Below are positions 1-8,077 of a DNA stretch of 54,812 nt, piece after piece. Position numbers and translations under genes: made by a program. The DNA lies in NCBI GenBank assembly GCA_021845985.1, contig JAJZES010000001.1, positions 1 to 54,812 on the forward strand, given 5' to 3'. Each line of letters starts with the position of its first letter. Position 1 is the stretch's first letter. This DNA comes from Pseudomonadota bacterium (GTDB lineage: Bacteria > Pseudomonadota > Alphaproteobacteria > Acetobacterales > Acetobacteraceae). The notes below the pieces were generated by a model. It made no database searches, had not been told where the DNA came from, and worked only from the letters and a program-made list of their open reading frames with translations.

Positions 1-111
1 TTCGCCAAGCTCAAGGACTGGCGGCGCATCGCCACCCGCTACGACCGCTGCGCCGACCTGTTCATGAACGCCATCACCCTCGCTGCCATCGTCATCTTCT
101 GGCTCAAGTGA
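1..111 (+). CDS. IS5-family transposase, C-terminal fragment
   Basis: Only the last 36 residues are present, open at the window edge. The motif LKDWRRIATRYDRC followed by a hydrophobic tail (ITLAAIVIFWL) is the typical C-terminus of IS427-group DDE transposases, just after the catalytic glutamate region. These elements usually encode the transposase in two overlapping frames, so this would be the end of the second frame. The stop TGA (109-111) lies next to the terminal inverted repeat. Confidence 0.85.
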   Translation, partial: FAKLKDWRRIATRYDRCADLFMNAITLAAIVIFWLK

Positions 112-127
112 ATGAGTCCTGACCCTA
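1..127 (+). mobile_element. Right end of an IS5-family (IS427-group-like) insertion sequence, truncated by window edge
   Basis: The transposase 3' end is followed by a terminal inverted repeat (ATGAGTCCTGACCC, 112-125) and the dinucleotide TA (126-127). Its reverse complement matches the left inverted repeat at the other end of the window (54688-54701) at 12 of 14 positions. Known IS427-group elements duplicate TA on insertion, which fits TA at both ends. The element lies 139 bp upstream of the chosen start of the HtrA-like gene. Confidence 0.85.
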
Positions 128-266
128 GTAACATTCCGTGACTAAAATGTCAACGGTTTTCCGCCTACCTTGTTCGTCTGCCGGATCAGCCGGGCATCCG
201 CCCGGTTCCGGTCCGGCCGAAACCGGGCGATGCTGGGCCGCGCCCTCATTGCTGATCGAGTCTGCC

Positions 267-1157
267 ATGCCCCATGCCAACGCCTTTGCCGCCCTGTCGC
301 ACGCGACCGAGGCCGCCGCCCGCGCCGCCGCGCCGCTGGTTGCCGGCATCGACTGGTCCGGGCGCCACCATGTCAGCGGCGTGCTGTGGCAAAAGGGCGT
401 GCTCGTCACCTCCGAGCAGAGCCTGCCGGATGCCGAGACCTATACCGCGGTGCTGCCCGGCGGTCTGCGGGTGCCGGCGACGCTGGCCGGGCGCGACCCG
501 GCCACCAATGTCGCGGCGCTGCGGCTGGAGGCCGATCCGCCGCCGGCGGCCTCGGCCAATCCGGGCGGGGTGGCGGCGCTGGTCCTGGCGCTGGGCAGCG
601 ACGGCGCCGGGCAGGTCACCGCCCGCTTCGGCGCCATCGAACTGCTCGGCGGCGCCTGGGACAGCATGCGCGGCGGGCGTATCGACCGGCTGATGCGCCT
701 CGGCATCAAACTCGCCGAGGGGGCCGAGGGCGGACCGGTGATCGACGCCGACGGGGCGCTGCTCGGCATGTCCACCTTCGGCTCGCACCGCAGCGTGCTG
801 GTGATCCCGACCGCGACCATCGCGCGCGTGCTGCCGCAACTGCTCAAGGACGGGCGCATCGCCCGCGGCTGGCTCGGCATCGGGCTGCATGCGGTGTCGT
901 TGCCGCGCGACCTTGCCGAGCGGGCCGGGGCGGCGCATGGGCTGATGGTGGTCAACATCGCCGAGTCGGCGCCGGCGGCGGGGGTGCTGCTGCCCGGCGA
1001 CATTTTGCTGGAGATCGACGGCGGCCCGGTGGCGACGCCGCGGGCCGTCGCCGCGGCGCTGTCGCAGGAACGCATCGGCCAGGAGGTGGCGCTGAAGGTG
1101 CTGCGCGGCGGCGTGCTGACCGCCGAGCGCGTCACCGTCTGTGCGCGCCCGGCATGA
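267..1157 (+). CDS. Catalytically inactive HtrA/trypsin-like protein with C-terminal PDZ domain
   Basis: The 296-residue protein has a trypsin-like fold region (about residues 36-195) and a PDZ domain (about 200-292, with GWLGIGL at its start and PGDILLEIDG). All three catalytic positions of the HtrA triad appear replaced. The histidine in the TNNHVV-type motif is Gln51 (VTSEQSL), the aspartate in DPxTD is Asn81, and the serine in GNSGG is Glu154 (EGAEGGP). It should therefore bind rather than cut peptides. No signal peptide is evident. In-frame starts also exist at 138 and 147; 267 was chosen because the residues between look non-conserved. Its stop overlaps the LuxR-type gene (ATGA), so the two are probably co-translated. 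That pairing suggests a sensor or scaffold role, which is inference. Confidence 0.75.
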   Translation: MPHANAFAALSHATEAAARAAAPLVAGIDWSGRHHVSGVLWQKGVLVTSEQSLPDAETYTAVLPGGLRVPATLAGRDPATNVAALRLEADPPPAASANPGGVAALVLALGSDGAGQVTARFGAIELLGGAWDSMRGGRIDRLMRLGIKLAEGAEGGPVIDADGALLGMSTFGSHRSVLVIPTATIARVLPQLLKDGRIARGWLGIGLHAVSLPRDLAERAGAAHGLMVVNIAESAPAAGVLLPGDILLEIDGGPVATPRAVAAALSQERIGQEVALKVLRGGVLTAERVTVCARPA

Positions 1158-1729
1158 CCGCCGCGGCGCATCCGGTGCGTGACCCTGAACCGCCGCCAAG
1201 AGTGGCCCTGCGTCTGCTCGACGCGCTGCACGACCGGCTGTGGCGGGAGACGCTGCCGCTGGCCGCCGAGGCCGAGGCCGATGTGCTGATCGTCGAACTG
1301 CGCAGCGGCGAGACGGTGCCGGCCGATGCCGCGGCGTTCGACGGGGCGCTGCTGGTGCTCAGCGACAATCCGGCGCTGGCCGCCGACACGGCGCTGCAAG
1401 GCGTGCTGCCGCGGCGCAGCGATTTGCGCCAGGTGACGGCGGCGGTGGCGGCGCTGGCCGCCGGGCTGAGCGTGCGGGTACCGAGCCTGCGCGACCATGC
1501 CGGCTTCGCCGCCCGCGAGGCACCGTCACGCTCACCGCTGACGCCGCGCGAGGTCGAGGTGCTGGCGCTGGTCGGCGAAGGCCACAGCAACAAGGCCATC
1601 GCCCGCCGGCTCGGCATCTCGGCGCACACGGTCAAATACCATCTGGAGGCGATTTTCGTGAAACTGGCGGTGCGCAGCCGCGCCGAGGCGGTGACGCGCG
1701 GGCTGCGCCTGGGGGTCCACGTGCTCTGA
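1154..1729 (+). CDS. LuxR/FixJ-type response regulator with degenerate receiver
   Basis: The 191-residue protein ends in a clear GerE/LuxR helix-turn-helix (about residues 123-187: LTPREVEVLALVGEGHSNKAIA, then the recognition helix and dimerisation part). Residues 15-110 have receiver-like size and pattern, including a GVLPRRSDLRQVTAAVAAL segment like the last receiver helix. A clear phosphoacceptor aspartate context is not visible, so it may not be phosphorylated. The ATG overlaps the stop of the HtrA-like gene by four bases, giving translational coupling. The target genes are unknown; autoregulation or response to a ligand of the pseudoprotease are possibilities only. Confidence 0.8.
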   Translation: MTAAAHPVRDPEPPPRVALRLLDALHDRLWRETLPLAAEAEADVLIVELRSGETVPADAAAFDGALLVLSDNPALAADTALQGVLPRRSDLRQVTAAVAALAAGLSVRVPSLRDHAGFAAREAPSRSPLTPREVEVLALVGEGHSNKAIARRLGISAHTVKYHLEAIFVKLAVRSRAEAVTRGLRLGVHVL

Positions 1730-1814
1730 GCGTGGCCGGCTGTCAGCGTCGGCGCCGAGTAGCGCGGCGGCGGGGGGCTGCGCTAAGCCAAGCGGCGGCA
1801 GCGGAGGCGCAGCA

Positions 1815-2570
1815 ATGTCCATGTTTGATCTGACCGGTCGGGTCGCCATCGTCACCGGTGGCAATGGCGGCATCGGGCTTGGCATCGCCCAGGGGCTGGT
1901 GGCGGCCGGCGCCGCCGTGGTGCTGGCCGGGCGTGACGCGGCGAAGGGTGCGCGGGCGGCGCGCGGCCTTGGCGCACGGGCCGCCTTCGTCCGCGCCGAT
2001 GTCACCGCCGAGGCCGAGGGCGCCGCCCTGGTCGCCGCAGCGGAGGCGCGGTTCGGCCGGCTCGACATCGTCGTCAACAACGCCGGCACCACCGTCCGCA
2101 AACCGCCGGAACTCTACACGCTGGCGGAGTGGCACCGGGTGATCGACACCAACCTGACCGGTGCCTTTGTGCTGTGTCAGGCGGCGCATCCGGCGATGCG
2201 GCGCGCCGGCGGCGGCAAGATCATCAACATCGCCTCGATGAACGCGATTTTCGGCGCGCCGCACAACGTGCCCTATGCGGCGAGCAAGGGCGGCATCGCG
2301 GCGATGACGCGCGGGCTGGCCACCGCCTGGGCCGCCGACAACATCCAGGTCAACGCCATCCTGCCCGGCTGGATCGAAACCGAGATGACGGACGGCGCCC
2401 GCGCGCTGCTGCCGGAGCTGCACGGTCAGGTGCTGGCGCGCACCCCGGCCGGCCGCTGGGGCCGGCCGCAGGATCTTGCCGGGCTGGCCGTGTTCCTGTC
2501 CGCTCCGGCATCGGATTTCATCACCGGCACGGCGATTCCGGCCGATGGCGGCTACAGCGTGCGCGCCTGA
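1815..2570 (+). CDS. SDR-family NAD(P)-dependent oxidoreductase
   Basis: A classical short-chain dehydrogenase of 251 residues, the usual length. It has the cofactor motif TGGNGGIG near residue 15, NNAG near residue 90, a catalytic serine in IASMN, YAASKGG (Tyr and Lys of the active site) and the C-terminal PADGGYSV. It resembles gluconate 5-dehydrogenase, 2-deoxy-gluconate dehydrogenase and 3-oxoacyl-ACP reductase-like enzymes. The substrate cannot be read from sequence. GGAGG at 1803-1807 sits 7 bases before the ATG and supports this start. It stands alone between the LuxR-type gene and a convergent dioxygenase gene. Confidence 0.88.
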   Translation: MSMFDLTGRVAIVTGGNGGIGLGIAQGLVAAGAAVVLAGRDAAKGARAARGLGARAAFVRADVTAEAEGAALVAAAEARFGRLDIVVNNAGTTVRKPPELYTLAEWHRVIDTNLTGAFVLCQAAHPAMRRAGGGKIINIASMNAIFGAPHNVPYAASKGGIAAMTRGLATAWAADNIQVNAILPGWIETEMTDGARALLPELHGQVLARTPAGRWGRPQDLAGLAVFLSAPASDFITGTAIPADGGYSVRA

Positions 2571-2592
2571 CGGGCGCGCCGGCGGTCGGGCC

Positions 2593-3408
2593 TCAGCCGA
2601 ACTGAAAGGCCGATTGCGGCAGACCGAACACCCGGTCGCTGTAGGTCCGCCGTCCGGCGTCGCCGTCCGCGGCACCGGCGGCGACCATCAGCGGCATCAG
2701 ATGCTCGGCGCGCGGATGGGCCGCATGGGCGCCTGGCGCCGCGTCCCAGTGCGACAGCCTGGCGTCGCGTTCGGCCGGATCGGCCTGTTCCACCGCCTCG
2801 GTTAGCCATGCGTCGAACCGCTCGCCGGCGCTTTGCACCGTGGCGTCACGCGTGAAGAAGGCACGCAGGTTATGAAAACTCATGCCGCTGCCGACGATCA
2901 GCACCCCCTCATCGCGCAGTGGCGCCAGCGCCCGGCCGATGGCGATATGAGCCGCGGGATCGAGATCCTGGCGCAGCGAAAGCTGCACGATCGGCACGTC
3001 GGCATCGGGATAGACCAGCTTGAACGGGATGAACACGCCGTGGTCGAGGCCACGCTCGGCCTCGGTGTCGGCCGCGAAGCTGGCGCCATCGAGCAGCGCG
3101 CGCACCCGCGCCGCCACCGCCGGCGCCCCGGCCACCGGGTAGGTGAGGCGATAGGTGTCCTCGGGGAAGCCGTAATAGTCGAACAGCAGCGACGGGTTGC
3201 TGCCGACATGCACGGTCGGGCGCGGCGCCTCCCAGTGACCGGAGATCACCAGCACGGCTTGCGGCCGGGCGCCGAGGCTGGCATCGATGCCGCGCAAATG
3301 CGCCGCCATGCGGTCCCAGGTGCCGGGCGGTCCCATCGGCGGGTCCATGAAAAAGCACGGTCCGCCGCCATGTGGGATGAACAGGGTGGGTAGGCGGGTA
3401 CTGGTCAT
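2593..3408 (-). CDS. DODA-type class III extradiol ring-cleavage dioxygenase
   Basis: The 271-residue protein matches the YgiD/DODA family in length and motifs. Candidate metal ligands are His13 (IPHGG), His58 (ISGHW), His123 (LDHGVF) and His179 (MSFHN). Members bind one Fe(II) or Zn(II) and open catechol-type rings such as L-DOPA; many are uncharacterised. The protein looks cytoplasmic. It converges with the SDR gene, and its upstream region abuts the 3' end of prpE on the same strand with about 50 bp between. The natural substrate is unknown. Confidence 0.87.
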   Translation of the reverse strand: MTSTRLPTLFIPHGGGPCFFMDPPMGPPGTWDRMAAHLRGIDASLGARPQAVLVISGHWEAPRPTVHVGSNPSLLFDYYGFPEDTYRLTYPVAGAPAVAARVRALLDGASFAADTEAERGLDHGVFIPFKLVYPDADVPIVQLSLRQDLDPAAHIAIGRALAPLRDEGVLIVGSGMSFHNLRAFFTRDATVQSAGERFDAWLTEAVEQADPAERDARLSHWDAAPGAHAAHPRAEHLMPLMVAAGAADGDAGRRTYSDRVFGLPQSAFQFG

Positions 3409-3459
3409 GGCTCCGGTATCTCCCGATCTTATGGAGAGATGGATAGTATCAACCAGCGA

Positions 3460-5349
3460 TCAAGTCGATAGTCCCGCGCGCTGCAAGGTCGCCGCCACTT
3501 CGTCGAGGATGGCCGGGTCGTCGATCGTCGGCGGCGGTTTCGGGTCCTCGCCATCGGCCAGCCGGCGCAGGCTGGCGCGCAGGATCTTGCCGGAGCGGGT
3601 TTTCGGCAGCCGGGCAACGATATGCGCCGTTTTGAACGACGCCACCGGCCCGATCCGCTCGCGCACCAGCGCCACCAGCTCCGCCGCGACCTCGGCCGGG
3701 TCGCGCGCCACCCCTGCCTTGAGCACCACGAGGCCGACCGGAACCTGCCCTTTCAGTGCGTCGCGCGCGCCGATCACCGCGCATTCGGCGACATCCGGGT
3801 GCGCCGCCAGCACTTCCTCCATCGCCCCGGTCGAGAGCCGGTGGCCGGCGGTGTTGATGATGTCGTCGGTGCGGCCCATGACCGAAACGTCGCCGTCGGC
3901 GTCGATCACCCCGGCATCGCCGGTGCGGTACCAGCCGGGGAAATCAGCGAGGTAGGCGCGGCGGAAGCCGGCGGCGTCGTTCCACAGCGTCGGCGCGCAG
4001 CCGGGCGGCAGCGGCAGGCGGATGGCGAGATTGCCGGACTGCCCGCGCTCCAGCACCTGTCCGGCGTCGTCGAGCACCTGCACGTCATAGCCGGGCGCCG
4101 GCCGGCCACCGGCGCCGGGCTTGGACGGGAACAGGCCGAGGCCGCGAAACCCGGCGGTGATCGGCCAGCCGGTCTCGGTCTGCCACCAATGATCGACCAC
4201 CGGCCGGCGCAGCGTCTCCGCCGCCCAGATCGCCGTCGGCGGGTCGCAGCGTTCGCCGGCGAGGTAAAGCGCCTCCAGCTTCGAGAGGTCGTGGCGGGCG
4301 AGCAGCGCCGCCTGCGGGTCCTGCTGCTTGATGGCGCGCAGCGCGGTCGGCGCGGTGAACAGCACTTTCACCCCATGATCGGCGCAGACGCGCCAGAACG
4401 CCCCGGCATCGGGCGTGCCGACCGGCTTGCCCTCATAGAGAATCGTGGTGCAGCCGGCGAGCAGCGGCGCATAGACGATGTAGCTGTGGCCGACCACCCA
4501 GCCGACATCGGAGGCGGTCCAGAACACGTCGCCGGCGCCCAGGCCATAGATCATCCGCATCGATGTCAGCAGCGCCACCGCATGGCCGCCGGCATCGCGC
4601 ACCACCCCCTTGGGCTTGCCGGTGGTGCCGGAGGTGTACAGCACATAGAGCGGGTCGGTGGCCTCGATCGGCACCGGCTCATGTGGCGCGGCGCTGGTCT
4701 CGGCCTCGGCGAAGTCATGGTCGCGGCCGGGGCGCAGTTCGGCGCGCAACTGCGGACGCTGATAGATCAGGCAGGCATCGGGCTTGTGCGCCGACAGTTC
4801 GATCGCCGCGTCGAGCATCGGCTTGTAGGCGACGACGCGCCCCGGCTCCAGCCCGCAGGAGGCGGCGATGATGGCGCGCGGCTGCGCGTCCTCGATGCGC
4901 TTGGCCAGCTCGGCGGCGGCGAAGCCACCGAAGACCACGGAATGCACCGCGCCGAGCCGGGCGCAGGCGAGCATGCTGACCACCGCCGCGGGGATCATCG
5001 GCATGTAGATCACCACCCGCTCGCCGCGCCGCACGCCGAGTCGCGCCAGCGCGCCGGCGACACGCGCGGTGCGGTGGCGCAGCGCCCGGTAGGTGAAGCG
5101 TTCGACGGTGCCGGACAGCGGACTGTCCCAGATCAGCGCGACCTGCTCGCCGCGCCCGGCATCGACATGGCGGTCGAGCGCATTGAAGCAGGTATTGAGC
5201 CGGCCGCCGGCGAAATACTGGCCGAAGGTGCCGCGCGCCGGATCGAACACATGGTCCCAGCGGCGGTCCCAGGCGATGCCCTCGGCGGCCTCCGCCCAGT
5301 ACGCCTCGGGGTCGCGCAGCCAGTTGGCATAGGTCGCTGCATAGTCCAC
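3460..5349 (-). CDS. prpE: Propionate--CoA ligase
   Basis: A 629-residue ANL-superfamily enzyme that activates propionate (or acetate) to its CoA thioester through an acyl-AMP. It has an N-terminal acetyl-CoA-synthetase cap (YANWLRDPEAYWAEAA), the P-loop YTSGTTGKPKG, WWQTETGWPI, the hinge region YRTGD and MGRTDDIINTAGHRL, and the catalytic lysine about residue 588 in KTRSGKIL. The STGAMEEVL stretch after the hinge is typical of PrpE rather than Acs. The reading frame stays open far upstream, but similarity starts at MDYAATYANW. GTG at 5349 with GAGGAT seven bases upstream is therefore the start. It is transcribed divergently from the ABC binding-protein gene. No prpBCD is nearby. Confidence 0.9.
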   Translation of the reverse strand: MDYAATYANWLRDPEAYWAEAAEGIAWDRRWDHVFDPARGTFGQYFAGGRLNTCFNALDRHVDAGRGEQVALIWDSPLSGTVERFTYRALRHRTARVAGALARLGVRRGERVVIYMPMIPAAVVSMLACARLGAVHSVVFGGFAAAELAKRIEDAQPRAIIAASCGLEPGRVVAYKPMLDAAIELSAHKPDACLIYQRPQLRAELRPGRDHDFAEAETSAAPHEPVPIEATDPLYVLYTSGTTGKPKGVVRDAGGHAVALLTSMRMIYGLGAGDVFWTASDVGWVVGHSYIVYAPLLAGCTTILYEGKPVGTPDAGAFWRVCADHGVKVLFTAPTALRAIKQQDPQAALLARHDLSKLEALYLAGERCDPPTAIWAAETLRRPVVDHWWQTETGWPITAGFRGLGLFPSKPGAGGRPAPGYDVQVLDDAGQVLERGQSGNLAIRLPLPPGCAPTLWNDAAGFRRAYLADFPGWYRTGDAGVIDADGDVSVMGRTDDIINTAGHRLSTGAMEEVLAAHPDVAECAVIGARDALKGQVPVGLVVLKAGVARDPAEVAAELVALVRERIGPVASFKTAHIVARLPKTRSGKILRASLRRLADGEDPKPPPTIDDPAILDEVAATLQRAGLST

Positions 5350-5535
5350 GTCCGTATCCTCATCTCTTGCCGCGCGCCTTGGCGCAGAGCAACATTGTCG
5401 CACATGCGCGGCGCTGATGGGCAGCGTAAGTGGCTTGCCGCACCGGCTTGAACCTGCGCCCGGTGCAGCGTAGCGTTGCGCATCAGTCACGCCCGCCCAA
5501 CTGAAGCGGCGGCAAACGTCCAGGGGGTTTCGTCC

Positions 5536-6879
5536 ATGACATCGTGGGGGACAAAGGGGCCGGGCCGGCGCGCGCTGCTCAAGGCCGGGATTGTGGCGGC
5601 GGCGGCGGGCGCGGTGCCGGCCGGGATGCTGCGCACGGCGCAGGCGGCGGACCATCCGGCGATCGGGACCTACCCCGACGGTTCGGCCGGTGACAGCGTG
5701 TTCATCGGCCTCGGCGTGCCGCTGACCGGCACCTATGCCGGCCCCGGTGAGGACGAGTTGAAGGGCTTTCAACTGGCCATCGAGCATCTCAACACCGGCA
5801 ATGACCTGATCCGCAAAATCTCGCCGCACACGACCAAGGGTGTGCTCGGCAAGATGGTCAAATCGGGCACCGCCGACACCCAGGCGAAGCCCAACACCGC
5901 GGTCCAGGTGCATTCGCGCTTCATCAGCGAGAATAAGGCGGTGCTGATCGCCGGCTCGGTGTCGAGCGCGGTGGCGGTGGCGCTCAACAAGCTGGCGGCG
6001 CGCGAGAAGGTGATCTATCTGCCGGGCATCAGCGGCTCCAACGACACCACCGGCAAGGATTGCTCGCGCTATTCCTTCCGCCAGTGCTTTTATGGTCAGA
6101 CCGCGGCGGCGGCAATCGCCCCGGTGCTGATCAAGGCGATCGGCCAGGGCAAGAAGGTCGCCTATCTGACGCCGGACTACACCTACGGCCACACGGTGCA
6201 GAAATCGACCGAGGAATTCGTCAAGTCGGGCGGCTGGACCACGGTGACCAATCAGGTCTGCCCGCTCGGCGCCAGCGATTACAGTTCGTTCCTGCTCAAC
6301 ATCGCCAATTCCGGGGCCGATGTTTTCGTCAACATCAATTTCGGCAACGACGCGGTGCTGTCGGTGCGGCAGGCCAAGCAGTTCGGCATTCTCGCCAAGC
6401 AGACATTGGCGGTGCCGTACAACACGCCGTTCCTGGCCAAGGAAGTCGGCGCCGAGACGATGCAGGGCGTGTTCGCCGCCACCGATTTCTGGTGGACGCT
6501 GGAAGACAAATATCCGCTGGCCAAGATGTTCGTCGCCGAGTTCGCTGCCAAATACGGCTACAAGCCGGAATGGGGTGCCAATTCGGCGTATATGCAGATC
6601 GCCATGTGGGCGGATGCGGTGGAGCGCGCCGGCAGCTTCTATCCGCCCGACATCATCAAGGCGTATGAGGCGGGCGTGAAGATCGAGTCCACCGTCGGCG
6701 AGGTGTATTTCCGTGGCGCCGACCACCAGCTCGTCCGCCCGGTGGTGATCCAGCGTGGCAAGAAGCCGTCGGAGATGAAATCACCTGATGATTTCTACGA
6801 GGTCGTCGAAATGGTGCCGGGCGAGGGGGTGATGCAGGCCCCCGACGCGTTCGGCTGCAAGCTCGGGGATTATACCTGA
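5536..6879 (+). CDS. ABC transporter substrate-binding protein, branched-chain amino acid/amide (HAAT) type
   Basis: A 447-residue periplasmic binding protein of the Peripla_BP_6 class. The N-terminus has a twin-arginine-like signal (GRRALLKAG, then a hydrophobic stretch ending AQAA, about residues 10-38), so export through Tat is likely. Motifs such as GVPLTGTYAGPGEDELKGFQLAIEHLN (in two parts) and the IAGSVSSAV segment fit LivK/amide-binding proteins. Length is above the usual 370-400 residues. ATG 5536 was chosen because it starts the signal peptide and follows a G-rich stretch. Together with livH, livM/livG and livF it forms an importer. The ligand is unknown; amino acids, urea, amides or aromatic acids are all known for this class. 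Confidence 0.85.
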   Translation: MTSWGTKGPGRRALLKAGIVAAAAGAVPAGMLRTAQAADHPAIGTYPDGSAGDSVFIGLGVPLTGTYAGPGEDELKGFQLAIEHLNTGNDLIRKISPHTTKGVLGKMVKSGTADTQAKPNTAVQVHSRFISENKAVLIAGSVSSAVAVALNKLAAREKVIYLPGISGSNDTTGKDCSRYSFRQCFYGQTAAAAIAPVLIKAIGQGKKVAYLTPDYTYGHTVQKSTEEFVKSGGWTTVTNQVCPLGASDYSSFLLNIANSGADVFVNINFGNDAVLSVRQAKQFGILAKQTLAVPYNTPFLAKEVGAETMQGVFAATDFWWTLEDKYPLAKMFVAEFAAKYGYKPEWGANSAYMQIAMWADAVERAGSFYPPDIIKAYEAGVKIESTVGEVYFRGADHQLVRPVVIQRGKKPSEMKSPDDFYEVVEMVPGEGVMQAPDAFGCKLGDYT

Positions 6880-6889
6880 TCGACCGGAA

Positions 6890-6935
6890 GCGGCCGTGCT
6901 GATGGCAAAACCGCGGCCGCCGTCTGGGCTTTTTT
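6890..6935 (+). terminator. Candidate terminator/attenuator after the binding-protein gene
   Basis: A 7-bp GC stem (6890-6896 with 6914-6920, loop 17) is followed nine bases later by six T residues (6930-6935). The long loop and gap make it weak. A partial terminator here would let the binding protein be made in excess over the permease, as in many ABC operons. Confidence 0.3.
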
Positions 6936-7182
6936 CCCACGTTGCGGGAGGGGGGAAGCGTTGGCCGCAATGCGAAGCGTCCTCGCGCGCCCTCGGCTGC
7001 ATTCTTTCGTCTTTCCTCCCCTTGCGGGCCTGGGCTGCGAAGCAGACCAAGGCCGGGGGAGGGGTGACGCGGCGACGGTCGCACGCGATGTACGCGATCG
7101 CTGCGGCAAAATCCGCTGTGGCACGGCCGGCCCCTTGCGGAAGGGCACGGTTGAGGGATGAGCGCGCAATGCCGGACATGAT
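6936..7182. repeat. Non-coding gap with imperfect hairpin, possible dispersed intergenic repeat
   Basis: With the terminator-like element just before it, this forms a 303-bp gap between the binding protein and livH. No convincing gene is visible. It contains CCTCCCC (7015-7021) facing GGGGGAGGGG (7055-7064) with further partial pairing inside, and an earlier GCGGGAGGGGGG stretch. GC-rich hairpins of this style are common dispersed repeats in Alphaproteobacteria; copy number cannot be tested here. Confidence 0.3.
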
Positions 7183-8058
7183 ATGATCACCTGGCCCAAC
7201 TTCCTGTCGCAACTGTTCAATGGCGCGGCGCTCGGCGCGCTGCTGGCGCTGATCAGCTCGGGGCTGACCATCATCTACGGCACGCTCGGCGTGCTCAACC
7301 TCGCGCATGGCGCGATGTTCATGCTCGGCGGCTATGCCGGCTATGCCGTCTATGCCGCCACCGGCTCGTTTCTGCTGGCGGTGGTCGGCGGCTCGGCGGC
7401 GCTCGTCGTCGTCGGCGCGCTGCTCGAGCTGGTCGTCATCCGCCGCTTTTACGGCCGGCCGCCGGAAGACCAGATGCTGGTCACCTTCGGCATCGGCATC
7501 GTCGTCGTCGAGCTGGTGCGGCTCGGCTTCGGCAGTCTGGCGCTGACCGTGCCGCCGCCGGCGGCAATCGCCGGGGTGACGCCGCTTGGCTTCATAATCT
7601 ATCCGACCTACCGCATCGCCGTGCTGGCCATCGCCGCGGTAGTGCTGGCGGTGCTCTATGTCGTGCTCTACCGCACCCGGCTCGGCATGATCGTGCGCGC
7701 CGGGATCGAGGATTCCGTCATGGTCAACATGCTCGGCATCAACGTCTATCGCGTGTTCATGCTGGTGTTCGGCATCGGCGCGATGGCCGCCGGGTTCGCC
7801 GGCATCATCAACGCCCCGGTGGTGGCGCTGACACCGGACATGGGCGACGCGGTCCTGGTGGAAACCTTCGTCGTCGTCGTCATCGGCGGCGTCGGCTCGT
7901 TTCCCGGCGCCATCATCGGCGGGCTGATCGCGGGGGAAATCCTCAGCCTTACCGCGATGGTCGATCCGAGCTACGCCCAGGTGATGCTGTTCGTGGTGAT
8001 GACGCTGGTGCTCATCCTGCGCCCGCAAGGATTGCTCGGCCAGCAGGGCCGGGCTTGA
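7183..8058 (+). CDS. livH: Branched-chain amino acid-type ABC transporter permease LivH
   Basis: A 291-residue inner-membrane protein with about eight hydrophobic segments. It has the LivH hallmarks near the N-terminus (NGAALGALLALISSGLTIIYG, given here as NGAALGALLALIS then SGLTIIYG; LNLAHGAMFMLGGY) and the EAA-like loop IGGVGSFPGAIIGGLIAG (about residues 235-255). It forms the translocation channel with the LivM half of the next gene. ATG 7183 gives a normal N-terminus. It lies 303 bp after the binding-protein gene and 19 bp before the fusion gene, on the same strand. Confidence 0.92.
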   Translation: MITWPNFLSQLFNGAALGALLALISSGLTIIYGTLGVLNLAHGAMFMLGGYAGYAVYAATGSFLLAVVGGSAALVVVGALLELVVIRRFYGRPPEDQMLVTFGIGIVVVELVRLGFGSLALTVPPPAAIAGVTPLGFIIYPTYRIAVLAIAAVVLAVLYVVLYRTRLGMIVRAGIEDSVMVNMLGINVYRVFMLVFGIGAMAAGFAGIINAPVVALTPDMGDAVLVETFVVVVIGGVGSFPGAIIGGLIAGEILSLTAMVDPSYAQVMLFVVMTLVLILRPQGLLGQQGRA

Positions 8059-8077
8059 GAGACGGAGCGCGACGCCA

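Noticed and set aside
5350-6726. Upstream extension of the prpE frame on the minus strand
   Set aside because: The frame stays open but is antisense to the ABC binding-protein gene; PrpE similarity begins at the GTG at 5349 with a good ribosome-binding site.
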